Counted from the stretch's first letter, positions 49,666 to 58,917 are shown. The stretch: DNA of 64,000 nucleotides from Variovorax paradoxus (GCF_024734665.1 NZ_CP102931.1:7079501-7143500); one strand, 5' to 3'. Numbers and translations: made by a program. Notes: generated by a model from the sequence alone, not told the origin.

Positions 49666-50443
49666 GCAGGGCTCCGTGCAGGGATTGCGACACGGCAGTG
49701 CAGTGCGCGTTGTAGCGGCTCGATGTGCGGAACTCTTCGCCGCGCGGATAGGGTTCGTCGATGCGGATCTCGTCGATCACGCGGCCCGGGCGCGCGGCCA
49801 TCACGACGATGCGGTTCGACAGGTACACCGACTCGTACACGCTGTGCGTGACGAACACGACCGAGAAGCGGTGCTCGCGCCAGATGGCCAGCAGGTCGTT
49901 GTTGAGTTTGATACGCGTCATTTCGTCGAGCGCGGCAAAGGGCTCGTCCATCAGCAGCAGGCGTGGGTGCGTGACCAGTGCGCGCGCGATCGACACGCGC
50001 ATCTTCATGCCGCCCGACAGTTCACGCGGGTACACGTCGGCAAAGCGCGAGAGGCCGACCATTTCAAGCACCTGCTGCACCACCGGCGCGGCTGCATCGC
50101 GGCTCATGCCTGCGAGCTTGAGTGGCAGCCACACGTTGTCGAACACCTTGGCCCAGGGCATGAGCGTGGGCTCCTGGAACACGAAGCCCAGGTCGCGGTC
50201 GCTCTGCGTCTTTCCGGTGTTGGCACCCGACCAGTGCATGTCGCCCGAACTGAGGCGCGTGAGCCCCGCGATGAGGCGCAGCGCGGTGCTCTTGCCGCAG
50301 CCCGAGGGGCCGAGGAAGCTGATGAAGTCGTGCTCGCCGATGTCGAGCGTCATGCCCTGCAGCGCGAGCGTGCCGTTGGCAAAACGCTTGCTGACGTTGC
50401 GCAGGGTGACCAGCGGCGGGGTGGATGGCGTGGTGCTTTCCAT
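49643..50443 (-). CDS. ABC transporter ATP-binding protein (SsuB/TauB-like)
   Basis: A 266-residue ATPase subunit. Walker A is FLGPSGCGKSTALRL, the Q loop is VFQEPTLMPW, the signature is LSGGMKMRVSIARAL and Walker B is LLLMDEPFAALDEMTR, with the switch histidine in FVTHSVYESVYL. The sequence pattern is that of nitrate/taurine/sulfonate and pyrimidine importers. It is the second gene of the operon, 13 bases downstream of the creatininase-family gene. Confidence 0.95.
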   Translation of the reverse strand: MESTTPSTPPLVTLRNVSKRFANGTLALQGMTLDIGEHDFISFLGPSGCGKSTALRLIAGLTRLSSGDMHWSGANTGKTQSDRDLGFVFQEPTLMPWAKVFDNVWLPLKLAGMSRDAAAPVVQQVLEMVGLSRFADVYPRELSGGMKMRVSIARALVTHPRLLLMDEPFAALDEMTRIKLNNDLLAIWREHRFSVVFVTHSVYESVYLSNRIVVMAARPGRVIDEIRIDEPYPRGEEFRTSSRYNAHCTAVSQSLHGALHGLDIDH

Positions 50444-50456
50444 GATGCGTGCGAGC

Positions 50457-51278
50457 CTAGCGCCAGGCGGGTTGGTTGGCGAGGCGCGACAGGGGGAAGC
50501 GGTCGACCTCGTGCAGCAGCTCGACGAAGCGGCGGCCCACGTGGTCGAGCACCGCCGCGCCCTTTTCGGCGGTGGCGCGCGTGGCGTCGCCGGCGGCGCC
50601 CGCGGGGTTGATGTCGTGCATCTGCCAGCCGAGCTTGCCGCTGGGTGTGATCGAGAGGAACTTGTTCTCGGCGGCCAGCTGCTCCGTCATGGAGCTGAAG
50701 TTCTGGAACTGGTCCTTGCGCACGTAGTCGGGCGTGAGGTGCAGCATGACCGAGCTCTCGAGGTCGCCGGCGTGGATGCCGTGCCTGCCCTCGTGCGCAG
50801 TGAACAGGCCCTCGGGCAGGCCCAGCGTGTACCAGTTGGCAGCCACGACCATCATGTCGTGGGCTTCGCGCAGGTCGCGCGCCACGATGTCCATCACGCT
50901 CATCTGGCCGCCGTGGCTGTTGTAGAGCACCAGCTTGCGCACGCCGGCTTTGGCAACACAGGCGCCGATGTCGGTCCACAGCGAGATCAGCGTGTTCGCC
51001 GACACGGTGAGCGTGCCCGGGTAGCGCGAGTGCTCGTTGCTCTTGCCATAGGGCACTGTGGGCAGGAACAGCACTGGCAGGTCGTCAGGCAGGTGCGGCA
51101 GCGTGGCGCGCACCATGCCGTCAATGGTGGCGGTGTCGGTCGACATCGGCAGATGGGGGCCGTGCTGCTCGGTCGCGCCCACGGGCAGCACGGCGATCAG
51201 CCGTTCACGGTCGAGGCGGGAGAACTCTTCGCTGGTCAGGTCAGACCAGAAACGGCTGCGCAGTGGGGGCGGATTCAT
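50457..51278 (-). CDS. Creatininase family hydrolase
   Basis: A 273-residue protein of the creatininase family (creatinine amidohydrolase, FAPy deformylase ArfB, MftE). Metal-binding residues are visible in LPVGATEQHGPHLPMSTDT (Glu and His) and in NSHGGQMSVMD, and HAGDLESSVMLHL carries the catalytic His and Glu region. These enzymes open cyclic amides or remove formamides. As the first gene of an operon with an importer and an FAD oxidase it probably acts early on the imported compound. Confidence 0.9.
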   Translation of the reverse strand: MNPPPLRSRFWSDLTSEEFSRLDRERLIAVLPVGATEQHGPHLPMSTDTATIDGMVRATLPHLPDDLPVLFLPTVPYGKSNEHSRYPGTLTVSANTLISLWTDIGACVAKAGVRKLVLYNSHGGQMSVMDIVARDLREAHDMMVVAANWYTLGLPEGLFTAHEGRHGIHAGDLESSVMLHLTPDYVRKDQFQNFSSMTEQLAAENKFLSITPSGKLGWQMHDINPAGAAGDATRATAEKGAAVLDHVGRRFVELLHEVDRFPLSRLANQPAWR

Positions 51279-51319
51279 CGTGGTGTACCTCGTGGCGACG
51301 GACGGGATGATGGTCTAAA

Positions 51320-51335
51320 TTATCCATGTGGTCAA
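51320..51335. promoter_or_regulatory. RutR-box-like operator before the creatininase operon
   Basis: On the minus strand TTGACCACATGGATAA compares with the RutR consensus TTGACCAnnTGGTCAA: the left half and TGG match fully, and the last four bases match in two. It sits 42 bases before the creatininase ATG. A RutR-like regulator is encoded at the end of the same gene block. TTGACC could also serve as a -35 box. Confidence 0.5.
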
Positions 51336-51417
51336 AAAAGATTGGCTATCCGTAGATACCCGTTGACCTTTCATGACAATTCTCATGCAAGCCGCATGCC
51401 ATCAAATTTGCTCGAAT

Positions 51418-51432
51418 GGTCAAAAATTGACC
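51418..51432. repeat. Palindrome GGTCAA-AAA-TTGACC
   Basis: A perfect 6-bp dyad, 22 bases past the autotransporter stop codon and about 140 bases upstream of the creatininase gene. Half sites resemble those of the RutR box but in the reverse order. It may be a second operator. Confidence 0.4.
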
Positions 51433-51454
51433 CCGAGCGTCCGCCGCCCGGGGT

Positions 51455-54076
51455 TCACCAGCGCAGGCGCAGCCCCAATTGCCCTTGCACGCCGGTCTGC
51501 TCGGTGATGCCGATGGCGCTGGTGTACGCCAGGCCGCCGTAGACCGCCAGCGTCTTGTTCACCTGGCCGACAACGCCGCCGCCGACTTCGAGCGCACTCG
51601 AGTTGCGGCGGTTCACGACCTGGTCGGTGGGCCCGAAGTAGAGCGCGTTGCTGCCGCTGAAGGTGTGCCACAGGTTGACCTTCAGGTAGGGCTTCCAGAC
51701 ACTGCCGCCCGCGTCGAAGCGGCCTTCGAGCCGCGCGCCCAGCCGGCCGGTGACGGCGTTGTCGCGCTGGAAGCGCACGGTGGAAAGGCCGTCATCGAAA
51801 TCGTCGATCGAGCTGCGCTGCCAGATCAGCTGCGCCTGTGGCTGCAGCGTCACGGTGTCGCTCAGGGCAAACGGATAGCCCGCTTCCAGCGATGCGGTGA
51901 TCGTCTTGCCGTGCGGCCTGCCGCCGCGGCCGAGCGTGGAAATCGCGTCGGTCTTGAAGCGGGTGGCCATGAGCACGGCGTCGCTGTACCAGCCGCTGCT
52001 CGCGATGCGGGTCCAGTACGCGCCAAGGCTGTAGCCCTCCACGCTCAGGCGGCCGGCCGCCTCGTTGGTGGCGCCGTCGGCGACGCCGCTCGCGCTGCCG
52101 CTGGCACGCGTGTAGCCGCCCAGCACGCCGACGCGGTGGCGTCCGCCGGCGGCGTCGGTGCCCACCAGGAAGTCATGGCCCAGCTGCAGGCCGTGGACGT
52201 TGCCGTCGAACTGCGGATTCGCATCGCCGCGCAGGCGCTGCCGTGTGCTCTCGCCGAACACGCGACCCCATGAGGCCTGCCGGCCTTCATCGTCTGAGAG
52301 CAGCTGTTGGTCGCCTTGCCGGTCGTGGAAGCTGCCCAGTTGCGCGAGCCCGAGGCGACGCACCGCGATCGGCAGGGCGCTGTAGAGCGGGACCTCGGGC
52401 CGGTAGAGCTTGACCGGTTCCACTGACATGGCGGCCGGGGGCGCGCCGGGCACCGGCGGTGTTTCGTTGATGACCGCGAGCGCCTCTGTCAGCGAGCCCA
52501 CCACGGTGCCGCCGACGAGATAGCCGCTGTTGCGCAGGTACCAGTTGTCGGGGTTGTTGCCGGCCGCGCCGCCGCGGAACAGCCGGTAGTTGTAAGCGCC
52601 GGCCTCGACCGCCTGGGTCAGCGAGAAGGCCGTGCCGGTCGTGGTGGCGCCGTTGAGCGCCTGCACCACCAGGATGCCGTCGGCCAGCGTGGGCGCGCCC
52701 AGGCCGCCGCGGTTGACGACGCGGATGCCGGTGCTGCCCGATGCCGCGCCGCCGTCGATCACCAGCTTGTCCGAGGGCGAGTTGTCGCCCGCCAGCACGG
52801 TGTTGACCTGCATCCGCGCGCCGCTGCCGCCGAAGTAGTTGCCGCGCACGGTGAAGGCGCCGAAGTTCACGCCGTCGTTGGGCCCGGGCAGCAGCGTGCC
52901 CTGGTTGGTCACGTTGCCCGCGAAGGTGCCGGTGCCGGCGACTGTGGTGCCGGGGAGCACGGTGATGACGGGGCTCGTCAGCGACGCGGGGAGGTTGAAG
53001 CGGCCGGACTCGACGCGAATCGAGTCGGAGAAATTCGCGTCGGTCAGCCACGACCATTCGGTGCCGCGCATCGTCAGGTTCTGGAAATTGCGGAACGCGT
53101 TGTCCACCGTGCCGCTGCCTTCGAGGAAGGTGCTGGCAGTTTTTCCGACGCCGCCGTCGGCGCCGCCCCGGATGACCGAGCCGGTCTGCAATATCAGCGT
53201 GCCGTTGCCCAGCGCGCCCATGTAGATCGCGTCGGTGTTGGCGGCGCCGCCGTGTCCTTCGATGGTGCCGGCGTTGACCAGCACGTCGTTGCCGTTCTGG
53301 CCGCGATAGCCGTAGCCATTGGCGCTCGACAGCGTGGCGCCGGCCCGGTTTTCCACACGCGAGAAGAAGCTGGAGCCGAGCGTGTTCGCGTGTACCGCGT
53401 CGGCGCCGCCCGAGGGCGAGTTGGTGCCGGTGGTGGTGATGGTGCCGGTGTTCACCAGCAGGTTGGCGACGAGGTTGCCGCCCTGCAGATAGACGCCCTT
53501 GGCCGACGTGCCGCTGACCGAGATGGTGCCGTTGTTGAACACCGTGTTACCCGGGCCCAGCAGGGAGATGCCGTGCGAGCTGCCGCCCGTGGTGACGATG
53601 CTGCCGTTGTTGGTGATGAGCGTGCGCGTGCTGCTGTTCGACGTCACCAGGATGCCGGAGGTGACGCTGCTCGTCGTGCGGATGGCGCCGTTGTTGGTCA
53701 GGGTGTTGTCGTTGCCCGTGGCGACCATCGCCGCGCGGGCCGAACCCAAACCGCCAGAGACGGTGATGGTGCCGTTGTTCGTGATGGTGCTGGCATCGCG
53801 CACCAGCAGGACCTGCGTGGCGTTGGTGCTGAGCGTGGCGCCGTTGTTCACGGTGATGCTGACGCCGGTGCTGCCCGGCGTGGCGATCACGCTGGCCGAG
53901 CCGGTCGTCGCGCCGTCGCAGACCACGGAGGTGTTCGAGCCCGGCGTGGCGGTTGGCGCGCAGGCGGCATAGGCGCCATCGGCGGCCAGTGTGGCGAGTG
54001 TTGCCGCAAGGCAGCGAACAAGAGGGGAAGGGGAAGGAAGGTGACGCGGAATCCGGTGCGATCGCGCGATGCTCAT
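51455..54076 (-). CDS. Autotransporter (type Va) with beta-helix passenger
   Basis: An 873-residue outer-membrane protein. A signal peptide (LVRCLAATLATLAADGAYA) is followed by a passenger of about 550 residues rich in Asn, Gly and Thr. It has many NNGTI/NNGSI-type rungs of a beta-helix (for example STITNNGTITVSGG). The C-terminal 280 residues form the autotransporter barrel (SWGRVFGESTRQRLRG ... GLRLRW, ending in an aromatic residue). No protease or adhesin domain is recognised. The ATG at 54076 follows AAGGAGCAAGC and gives a proper leader; an earlier in-frame ATG at 54304 is rejected. Confidence 0.93.
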   Translation of the reverse strand: MSIARSHRIPRHLPSPSPLVRCLAATLATLAADGAYAACAPTATPGSNTSVVCDGATTGSASVIATPGSTGVSITVNNGATLSTNATQVLLVRDASTITNNGTITVSGGLGSARAAMVATGNDNTLTNNGAIRTTSSVTSGILVTSNSSTRTLITNNGSIVTTGGSSHGISLLGPGNTVFNNGTISVSGTSAKGVYLQGGNLVANLLVNTGTITTTGTNSPSGGADAVHANTLGSSFFSRVENRAGATLSSANGYGYRGQNGNDVLVNAGTIEGHGGAANTDAIYMGALGNGTLILQTGSVIRGGADGGVGKTASTFLEGSGTVDNAFRNFQNLTMRGTEWSWLTDANFSDSIRVESGRFNLPASLTSPVITVLPGTTVAGTGTFAGNVTNQGTLLPGPNDGVNFGAFTVRGNYFGGSGARMQVNTVLAGDNSPSDKLVIDGGAASGSTGIRVVNRGGLGAPTLADGILVVQALNGATTTGTAFSLTQAVEAGAYNYRLFRGGAAGNNPDNWYLRNSGYLVGGTVVGSLTEALAVINETPPVPGAPPAAMSVEPVKLYRPEVPLYSALPIAVRRLGLAQLGSFHDRQGDQQLLSDDEGRQASWGRVFGESTRQRLRGDANPQFDGNVHGLQLGHDFLVGTDAAGGRHRVGVLGGYTRASGSASGVADGATNEAAGRLSVEGYSLGAYWTRIASSGWYSDAVLMATRFKTDAISTLGRGGRPHGKTITASLEAGYPFALSDTVTLQPQAQLIWQRSSIDDFDDGLSTVRFQRDNAVTGRLGARLEGRFDAGGSVWKPYLKVNLWHTFSGSNALYFGPTDQVVNRRNSSALEVGGGVVGQVNKTLAVYGGLAYTSAIGITEQTGVQGQLGLRLRW

Positions 54077-54233
54077 GCTTGCTCCTTTGTTCTTGGTTGT
54101 CTCTCGTGCGTGCCCCAAGGCTGGGCGGTCGCTTCGCCATTTGCCGGGACATTTGGCACGATTAACAATCAGGAAACAATCGAGCGAATGTTTTCGTGTT
54201 GCTGTAGCGAGACGGCGCGGGCGCCGGTGCCTT

Positions 54234-55412
54234 TCAGGCCGCCACGGTCTGCGTCTTACGGCGCGGCCACGGAATGAGCAGGCATGCGCCGAGCAGCGTG
54301 ACAACGCCCACCAGGCCGCAAAACAGGGTCACCGAAAAGCGCGGGACGACGGTGCCCAGCGCGAACGAGACCGAGAAGATGCCCAGGTTGAGCAGGCTCG
54401 CGTGGTATGAGTTGATGGTGCCCCGGCAGCGCTCGGACAGCGCGCTCAGCCTGGCATGGTGCAAGGGCCCGGCGCAGCCGTAGCCGAAGGCCCATGGCAG
54501 GCCCAGCAGCGCCAGCTGGGCCATCGACCCGACCGGCAGCATGAAGCCGAGCAGGCCCACGGCTGCGACGAGCGCGGCGCCCGGCAATGCCGCTTCGCCC
54601 GCCATGCGCTGCAGCTTGCCGCTCGCGAGATTGCCGGCGATCACGGCCAGCCCGTAGAAGCCCGCCAGCAGGCCGGTGTCGGTGGGAGACAGCGAGAGCT
54701 TCCGCGACGCGACTTCCGCCACGACCGCCCCGAACCCCGCGACCCAGCCGAGCCAGAGGTAGCTGGCCGACAGCCGGCGGCGGGCACCGGGCGTCTTCAA
54801 TGCTTCGCGGTGCGTGGCCATGAAGTCCATGTGCGCCGCATGCGAGCCGGCGCCGGGCACGCGGTCGGCGAAGGCGCGCGAAACCGCCAGCGCGGCCAGC
54901 ACGGCGAGGGCGGCCAGCGCGTAGTAGGCCGATCGCCATCCCCACGTATCCGCCAGCCGCCCCGCCAGCACGGGTGTGACGACGAACGCCAGCATCAGGC
55001 CGATGAAGACGTGGCCCAGGCGCCTGCCCACCTGCTCGGGCGGCGACTCGTCGGCCACCAGGGCCAGCGCATTGGGCTGCACGACGGCCGCGCACACGCC
55101 GGCCAATGCCGACAGGACGATGGCGGCCAGAAGATGGGGTGCACTGGGAATGAGCGCGCTGAGCAGCGCGAACCCGAGCAGCCCCGCCAGCAGCGGCCGC
55201 TTGCGCCCCCAACGGTCCGACAGCGGGCCAGCCAGCAAGGCCACCGCGCCATAGCTGAGCCCGTAGGCGGCGGGCAGGTAGGCGATGGCACTGGAGCGAA
55301 CGCCGAAGTCGGCGCTCATGGCGCCCATCATCGGGCCGGCGAGCACCTCCGCCGAACCGATGAGGAAGAGGCAGCCGAAGAGCGTTGCGATCTGCGAGGT
55401 CTCCATGCTCAT
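54234..55412 (-). CDS. MFS transporter, drug/sugar-efflux type
   Basis: A 392-residue twelve-helix protein. Motif A is LAGPLSDRWGRKRPLLAG, helix 1 is FGCLFLIGSAEVLAGPMM, and PLHHARLSALSERCRGTINSYHASL is near helix 10, as in the Bcr/Cml or AraJ type of DHA1 transporters. The substrate is unknown. The ATG overlaps the end of the upstream MFS gene as ATGA, so the two exporters are coexpressed. Confidence 0.92.
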   Translation of the reverse strand: MSMETSQIATLFGCLFLIGSAEVLAGPMMGAMSADFGVRSSAIAYLPAAYGLSYGAVALLAGPLSDRWGRKRPLLAGLLGFALLSALIPSAPHLLAAIVLSALAGVCAAVVQPNALALVADESPPEQVGRRLGHVFIGLMLAFVVTPVLAGRLADTWGWRSAYYALAALAVLAALAVSRAFADRVPGAGSHAAHMDFMATHREALKTPGARRRLSASYLWLGWVAGFGAVVAEVASRKLSLSPTDTGLLAGFYGLAVIAGNLASGKLQRMAGEAALPGAALVAAVGLLGFMLPVGSMAQLALLGLPWAFGYGCAGPLHHARLSALSERCRGTINSYHASLLNLGIFSVSFALGTVVPRFSVTLFCGLVGVVTLLGACLLIPWPRRKTQTVAA

Positions 55413-57034
55413 CGCCGCACTACATAGCGCGTGACCACAGGCGGCGATTCACCGAGGTGAAAGGCCAGCCGCCGCTCGCGCAGCGCCATGTCGCTGGCCG
55501 TCGCGCGGTTGAAGCGGCGCAGGTGGTCGGTCCACGACTCGTCGACGATCTGCTCCACGTAGCGCTCCGGCTGCGCGATGTCGTGCAGCAGCTCCCAGCC
55601 GATGGCGCCCTGGCTCAGGCGCGCGCGGCGGGTCTGCTGCATCACGAGGTGGAAGGCGGCGGCGCGGGCTGGGTCGATCATGAACTCGACGGTGATGACC
55701 ACGCGGCCGTTTTCCTGCGGTGCCTCGGTCGGCGGGCCGGCGGCCCAGCCGGCCTGCGCGGGGCTCGTGTCGTCTTCGCCGCTCACGTCGGTCACCCAGC
55801 GCAGGGCCATGAGCATCAGCAGCGTGCCGCTGATGGCGGCGACGGAAAGACTGGCGACCAGCGAGGTGACCGTGGCCACCTGCCCCCAGATCGCCGCGCC
55901 GATCGCGCTCGCGCCCATGATCGCCATCTGGTACATCGACATGCCGCGCGCGCGCACCCAGTCGGGCAGCGCGAGCTGGGCCGACACCGACAGCGAATTG
56001 GCCACCGTGATCCACGCCATGCCGCCGAAGAACATCGCCGGCACCGCAACCCATGCGTTGGGCGCGAAGGCCATGACGGCCGTGGCGCCCGACTGCAGCA
56101 GCGTGCCGCGCAGCACCAGCTGGTCGCGCCCCAGCGCCTGGCGCAGCCGCGGCAAAAACAGCACCGCGATGATCGCGCCCGCGCCCATGGCGGCCAGCAG
56201 CAGCGTGAAGGTGCCTGCGCCGCCGCCCTGGAGGTTGCGCGCCAGCAGCGGCAACAGCGCCAGCAGGGCCGTGGAGTGAAAGAAGAAGATCGAGATGCGC
56301 GTGAGCACCGCCCGCATGCGCTGCGACTGCCGCACGAACTGCACGCCCACGCGCATCGCGCTGACGAGCTTCTCGCGGCCCAGCGGGTTGGGCGTGTGCT
56401 CGCGCCGCCAGCGCAGCACCACGAAGCCCGAGGCCACCGACAGCACCGCGTTCAGCGCAAAGACCCAGATGCTGCCCGCGCTCGCGATCAGCATGCCGGC
56501 GGTGAGCGGGCCGACGATGCGCGAGGCGTTCATCGCGATGCCGTTCAGGCCGAGCGCGGCCGGCAGCTGCGGTCGCGGCACCAGCTCGGGCACGATGGCC
56601 GCGAACACCGGCCAGCGCAGCGCCAGGCCGATGCCGTTGGCAAACGTGAGCGCCAGCAGCAGCGGCGCGGTCATGAGGTCGAGCGCCAGCGCGGCGCACA
56701 GCACGATGGCGGTGCCGGCCAGCCAGAACTGCGTGGCCACCAGCCAGCGCCTGCGGTCGAGGATGTCGGCCAGCGCGCCGCTGGGCAGGCCCAGCAGGAA
56801 CACCGGCAGCGTGGAGGCCGACTGCACCAGCGCCACCCAGATGGGCGAGGTGGTCAGTGAGGTCATCATCCACGCGGCTGCCACGTCGTTCATCCACATG
56901 CAGATGTTGGCGACGAGCCAAGTGCTCCACAGCATGCGGAACACGGGGAGCTTGAGGGGCTCGAGGGCCGCGAGCTTCGTTGGCTGCGGCCGCGCGGGCG
57001 GGATCGGTGTCTCTTCGGGGGATATGGGCGGCAT
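55409..57034 (-). CDS. MFS_3 family exporter (EntS-like) with C-terminal ABM-like domain
   Basis: A 541-residue MFS_3 (PF05977) transporter. Motifs WSTWLVANICMWMNDVAAAWMM and LLGLPSGALADILDRRRWLVA mark helices 1-3, and RGMSMYQMAIMGASAIGAAIWG lies in helices 10-11. After about residue 420 comes a soluble domain (VVITVEFMIDPARAAAFHLVMQQTRRAR) of the antibiotic-monooxygenase type that is usual for long MFS_3 proteins. The cargo is unknown; some relatives export enterobactin. It is the first gene of the two-gene MFS operon and ends in the ATGA overlap. Confidence 0.93.
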   Translation of the reverse strand: MPPISPEETPIPPARPQPTKLAALEPLKLPVFRMLWSTWLVANICMWMNDVAAAWMMTSLTTSPIWVALVQSASTLPVFLLGLPSGALADILDRRRWLVATQFWLAGTAIVLCAALALDLMTAPLLLALTFANGIGLALRWPVFAAIVPELVPRPQLPAALGLNGIAMNASRIVGPLTAGMLIASAGSIWVFALNAVLSVASGFVVLRWRREHTPNPLGREKLVSAMRVGVQFVRQSQRMRAVLTRISIFFFHSTALLALLPLLARNLQGGGAGTFTLLLAAMGAGAIIAVLFLPRLRQALGRDQLVLRGTLLQSGATAVMAFAPNAWVAVPAMFFGGMAWITVANSLSVSAQLALPDWVRARGMSMYQMAIMGASAIGAAIWGQVATVTSLVASLSVAAISGTLLMLMALRWVTDVSGEDDTSPAQAGWAAGPPTEAPQENGRVVITVEFMIDPARAAAFHLVMQQTRRARLSQGAIGWELLHDIAQPERYVEQIVDESWTDHLRRFNRATASDMALRERRLAFHLGESPPVVTRYVVRR

Positions 57035-57063
57035 GTGCCGCTATTGTGGCGCGGCCTCTTCTC

Positions 57064-57834
57064 TCAACCCCTGTCGCTGCGTGCCAGGCGGTGTTCGAGG
57101 CGGCGCAGCATCGTCGTGAGCACCAGTGTCATGACCCAGTAGATGACCGAGATCGCAAGGTACGGCTCCCAGTAGCGCGCATACGCGCCGGCCACGGTGC
57201 GCGCGGCGTAGGCCAGCTCGGCCAGGCCGATTGCGGAGACCAGGGACGTGTCTTTCAGCAGCGCGATGGCGTTGTTGCCCAGCGGCGGCAGCATGCGGCG
57301 GAAGGCCTGCGGCAGCACCACATAGCGCATCACCTGCGCGGGCGAAAAGCCGATCGAGCGGCCGGCATCGAACTGTCCGCGAGAGATCGACTGGATGCCC
57401 GCGCGGAACACTTCGGAGATGTAGGCCGCCGAGTTGAGCGTGAGCGCCACCACGCCCGAGATGAGCGCGCCGTGCTCCTGCTTGAGCGTGCGCGCGAGTT
57501 CGCCGTCGATCAGGATGCCCGAGGTCGGGTGGATGAACACCGGCATCACCGCGAAGTGGATCAGCAGGATCTGCACGAACAGCGGCGTGCCGCGAAAGAA
57601 GCTCACGTACACCGTGGCCGGCCAGCGCAGGAAGAAGCGCGCGACCCAGGTCCACGGCGCGTGGCGCGGATGCGCCAGGCGCGCGAGCGCAAGGCACAGC
57701 CCCCAGCTGGAACCCAGCAGCACGCAGACCACCGTCATGCGCAGCGTCATCCAGGCGCCCTGCCAGAACAGGTCCTTGTATTCCACGAGGATGTCCCAGC
57801 GGAACCATCCGAAAAGCAGCACTGGTTGTTCCAT
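57064..57834 (-). CDS. Polar amino acid ABC transporter permease
   Basis: A 256-residue permease of the HisM/GlnP type. AFRRMLPPLGNNAIALLKDTSLVSAIGLAEL is the family's C-terminal cytoplasmic motif; SAAYISEVFRAGIQSISRGQFDAGRSIG is the EAA loop. It should partner with the binding protein encoded just upstream. No ATPase gene is adjacent, and only one permease is present. A terminator-like hairpin separates it from the binding-protein gene. Confidence 0.94.
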   Translation of the reverse strand: MEQPVLLFGWFRWDILVEYKDLFWQGAWMTLRMTVVCVLLGSSWGLCLALARLAHPRHAPWTWVARFFLRWPATVYVSFFRGTPLFVQILLIHFAVMPVFIHPTSGILIDGELARTLKQEHGALISGVVALTLNSAAYISEVFRAGIQSISRGQFDAGRSIGFSPAQVMRYVVLPQAFRRMLPPLGNNAIALLKDTSLVSAIGLAELAYAARTVAGAYARYWEPYLAISVIYWVMTLVLTTMLRRLEHRLARSDRG

Positions 57835-57860
57835 GCTTGCGTCCTCAACTCTCAGTCAAC

Positions 57861-57892
57861 GAAAAACGAAACGGCCGCGTGAGGGCGGCCGT
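57861..57892 (-). terminator. Intra-operon terminator between binding protein and permease genes
   Basis: On the minus strand ACGGCCGC/GCGGCCGT arms with a six-base loop are followed by TTTCGTTTTTCG. It lies between the binding-protein stop codon and the permease ATG, so read-through would give less permease than binding protein. Confidence 0.78.
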
Positions 57893-57914
57893 GTTCAGGG
57901 AAATGCCGTGCGGC

Positions 57915-58688
57915 TCAGCGCACGTTCGGGTCCTTGTTGAACCACTTCTTGTAGATCGTCACGTAGCTGCCGTCGGCGCGGATGGCCGCGAGGCCGGCCG
58001 TGAGCTTGTCGAGCAGGGGCTTGTCGCCCTTCTTCACGACGATGCCGAAGCCCTCTTCGGGGAAGGACTTGTCGTCCAGCGTCTTCAGCTCGGGGTTCTG
58101 CGCCACGCGATAGGCAATGACGCCGTTGTCACCCATGGCGGCATCGACGCCGCCGCCGGCCAGCTCGGAAATGATGAGCGGCGTGCTCTCGAAGCGGCGG
58201 ATGTCGGGGTTGGTCTTGCCGAATTCGCGCGAGGCGATGTCGTCGGCGGTGGAGGCGCTGACCACGGCGATCTTCTTGCCGGCCAGGTCCTTCAGCGAGG
58301 CGACCTTGCTGTTCTTCGGCAGCGCGATCAGCTGGCGGGCCGCGAAGTAGGGAGGCGTGAAGTCGTAGCTCTGCTTGCGCTTCTCGTTGATGGTGACGCC
58401 CGAGATCACGAGGTCGACGTCGCCGTTGTTCAGCGCGCCGAAGATGCCGGTGAAGGGCGTGTTGACGATCTTGATCTTCAGGCCCTGCTGCTTGGCGATG
58501 GCGTTGATGATGTCGATGTCGAAGCCGACGATCTGCTTGTCCTTGTTCTCGAAGGCGAAGGGCGCGTAGGTGGCGCTGGAGGCCACTGTCAGTTCGCGGT
58601 TCTGGGCCTGGGCGCCGAAGGCGAGGGTGGCGGCAGCGACGAGGCCGAGCGAGACGCCGAGCGAAAAGGCGCGCCGGATGCGGTTCAT
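57915..58688 (-). CDS. Amino acid ABC transporter periplasmic binding protein
   Basis: A 257-residue family 3 solute-binding protein. The signal peptide (FSLGVSLGLVAAATLAFGAQAQ) is followed by ELTVASSATYAPFAFENKDKQIVGFDIDIINAIA, GVTINEKRKQSYDFTPPYF and the C-terminal KWFNKDPNVR. The arginine and aspartate pattern suggests an amino acid ligand, not specified. The ATG at 58688 gives a correct leader; upstream in-frame residues lack one. Confidence 0.95.
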   Translation of the reverse strand: MNRIRRAFSLGVSLGLVAAATLAFGAQAQNRELTVASSATYAPFAFENKDKQIVGFDIDIINAIAKQQGLKIKIVNTPFTGIFGALNNGDVDLVISGVTINEKRKQSYDFTPPYFAARQLIALPKNSKVASLKDLAGKKIAVVSASTADDIASREFGKTNPDIRRFESTPLIISELAGGGVDAAMGDNGVIAYRVAQNPELKTLDDKSFPEEGFGIVVKKGDKPLLDKLTAGLAAIRADGSYVTIYKKWFNKDPNVR

Positions 58689-58917
58689 GGAGTCTCCCGG
58701 GGAGTGGATTGTGGCTTTGGAGGCCGGGGATTTTATGCCTGCAAGAGTGGTGCCCGTCCAAGGCCGCCCGCGGCCCGGGACGTTGCTGCAGCGCATCAAA
58801 AATGGATGTTCCTTGTGCATTTGTTCTCGCCGGCTCCCGTCAATTCATCCGGATGGAATCATTTAGTTCTCATATGTAGCAATATCTGACCACTTGAAAC
58901 ACGCGCCGGAAGCAGTT

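Noticed and set aside
53547..54152. Basic His/Gln-rich frame overlapping the autotransporter signal region
   Set aside because: Shadow of the repetitive passenger codons.
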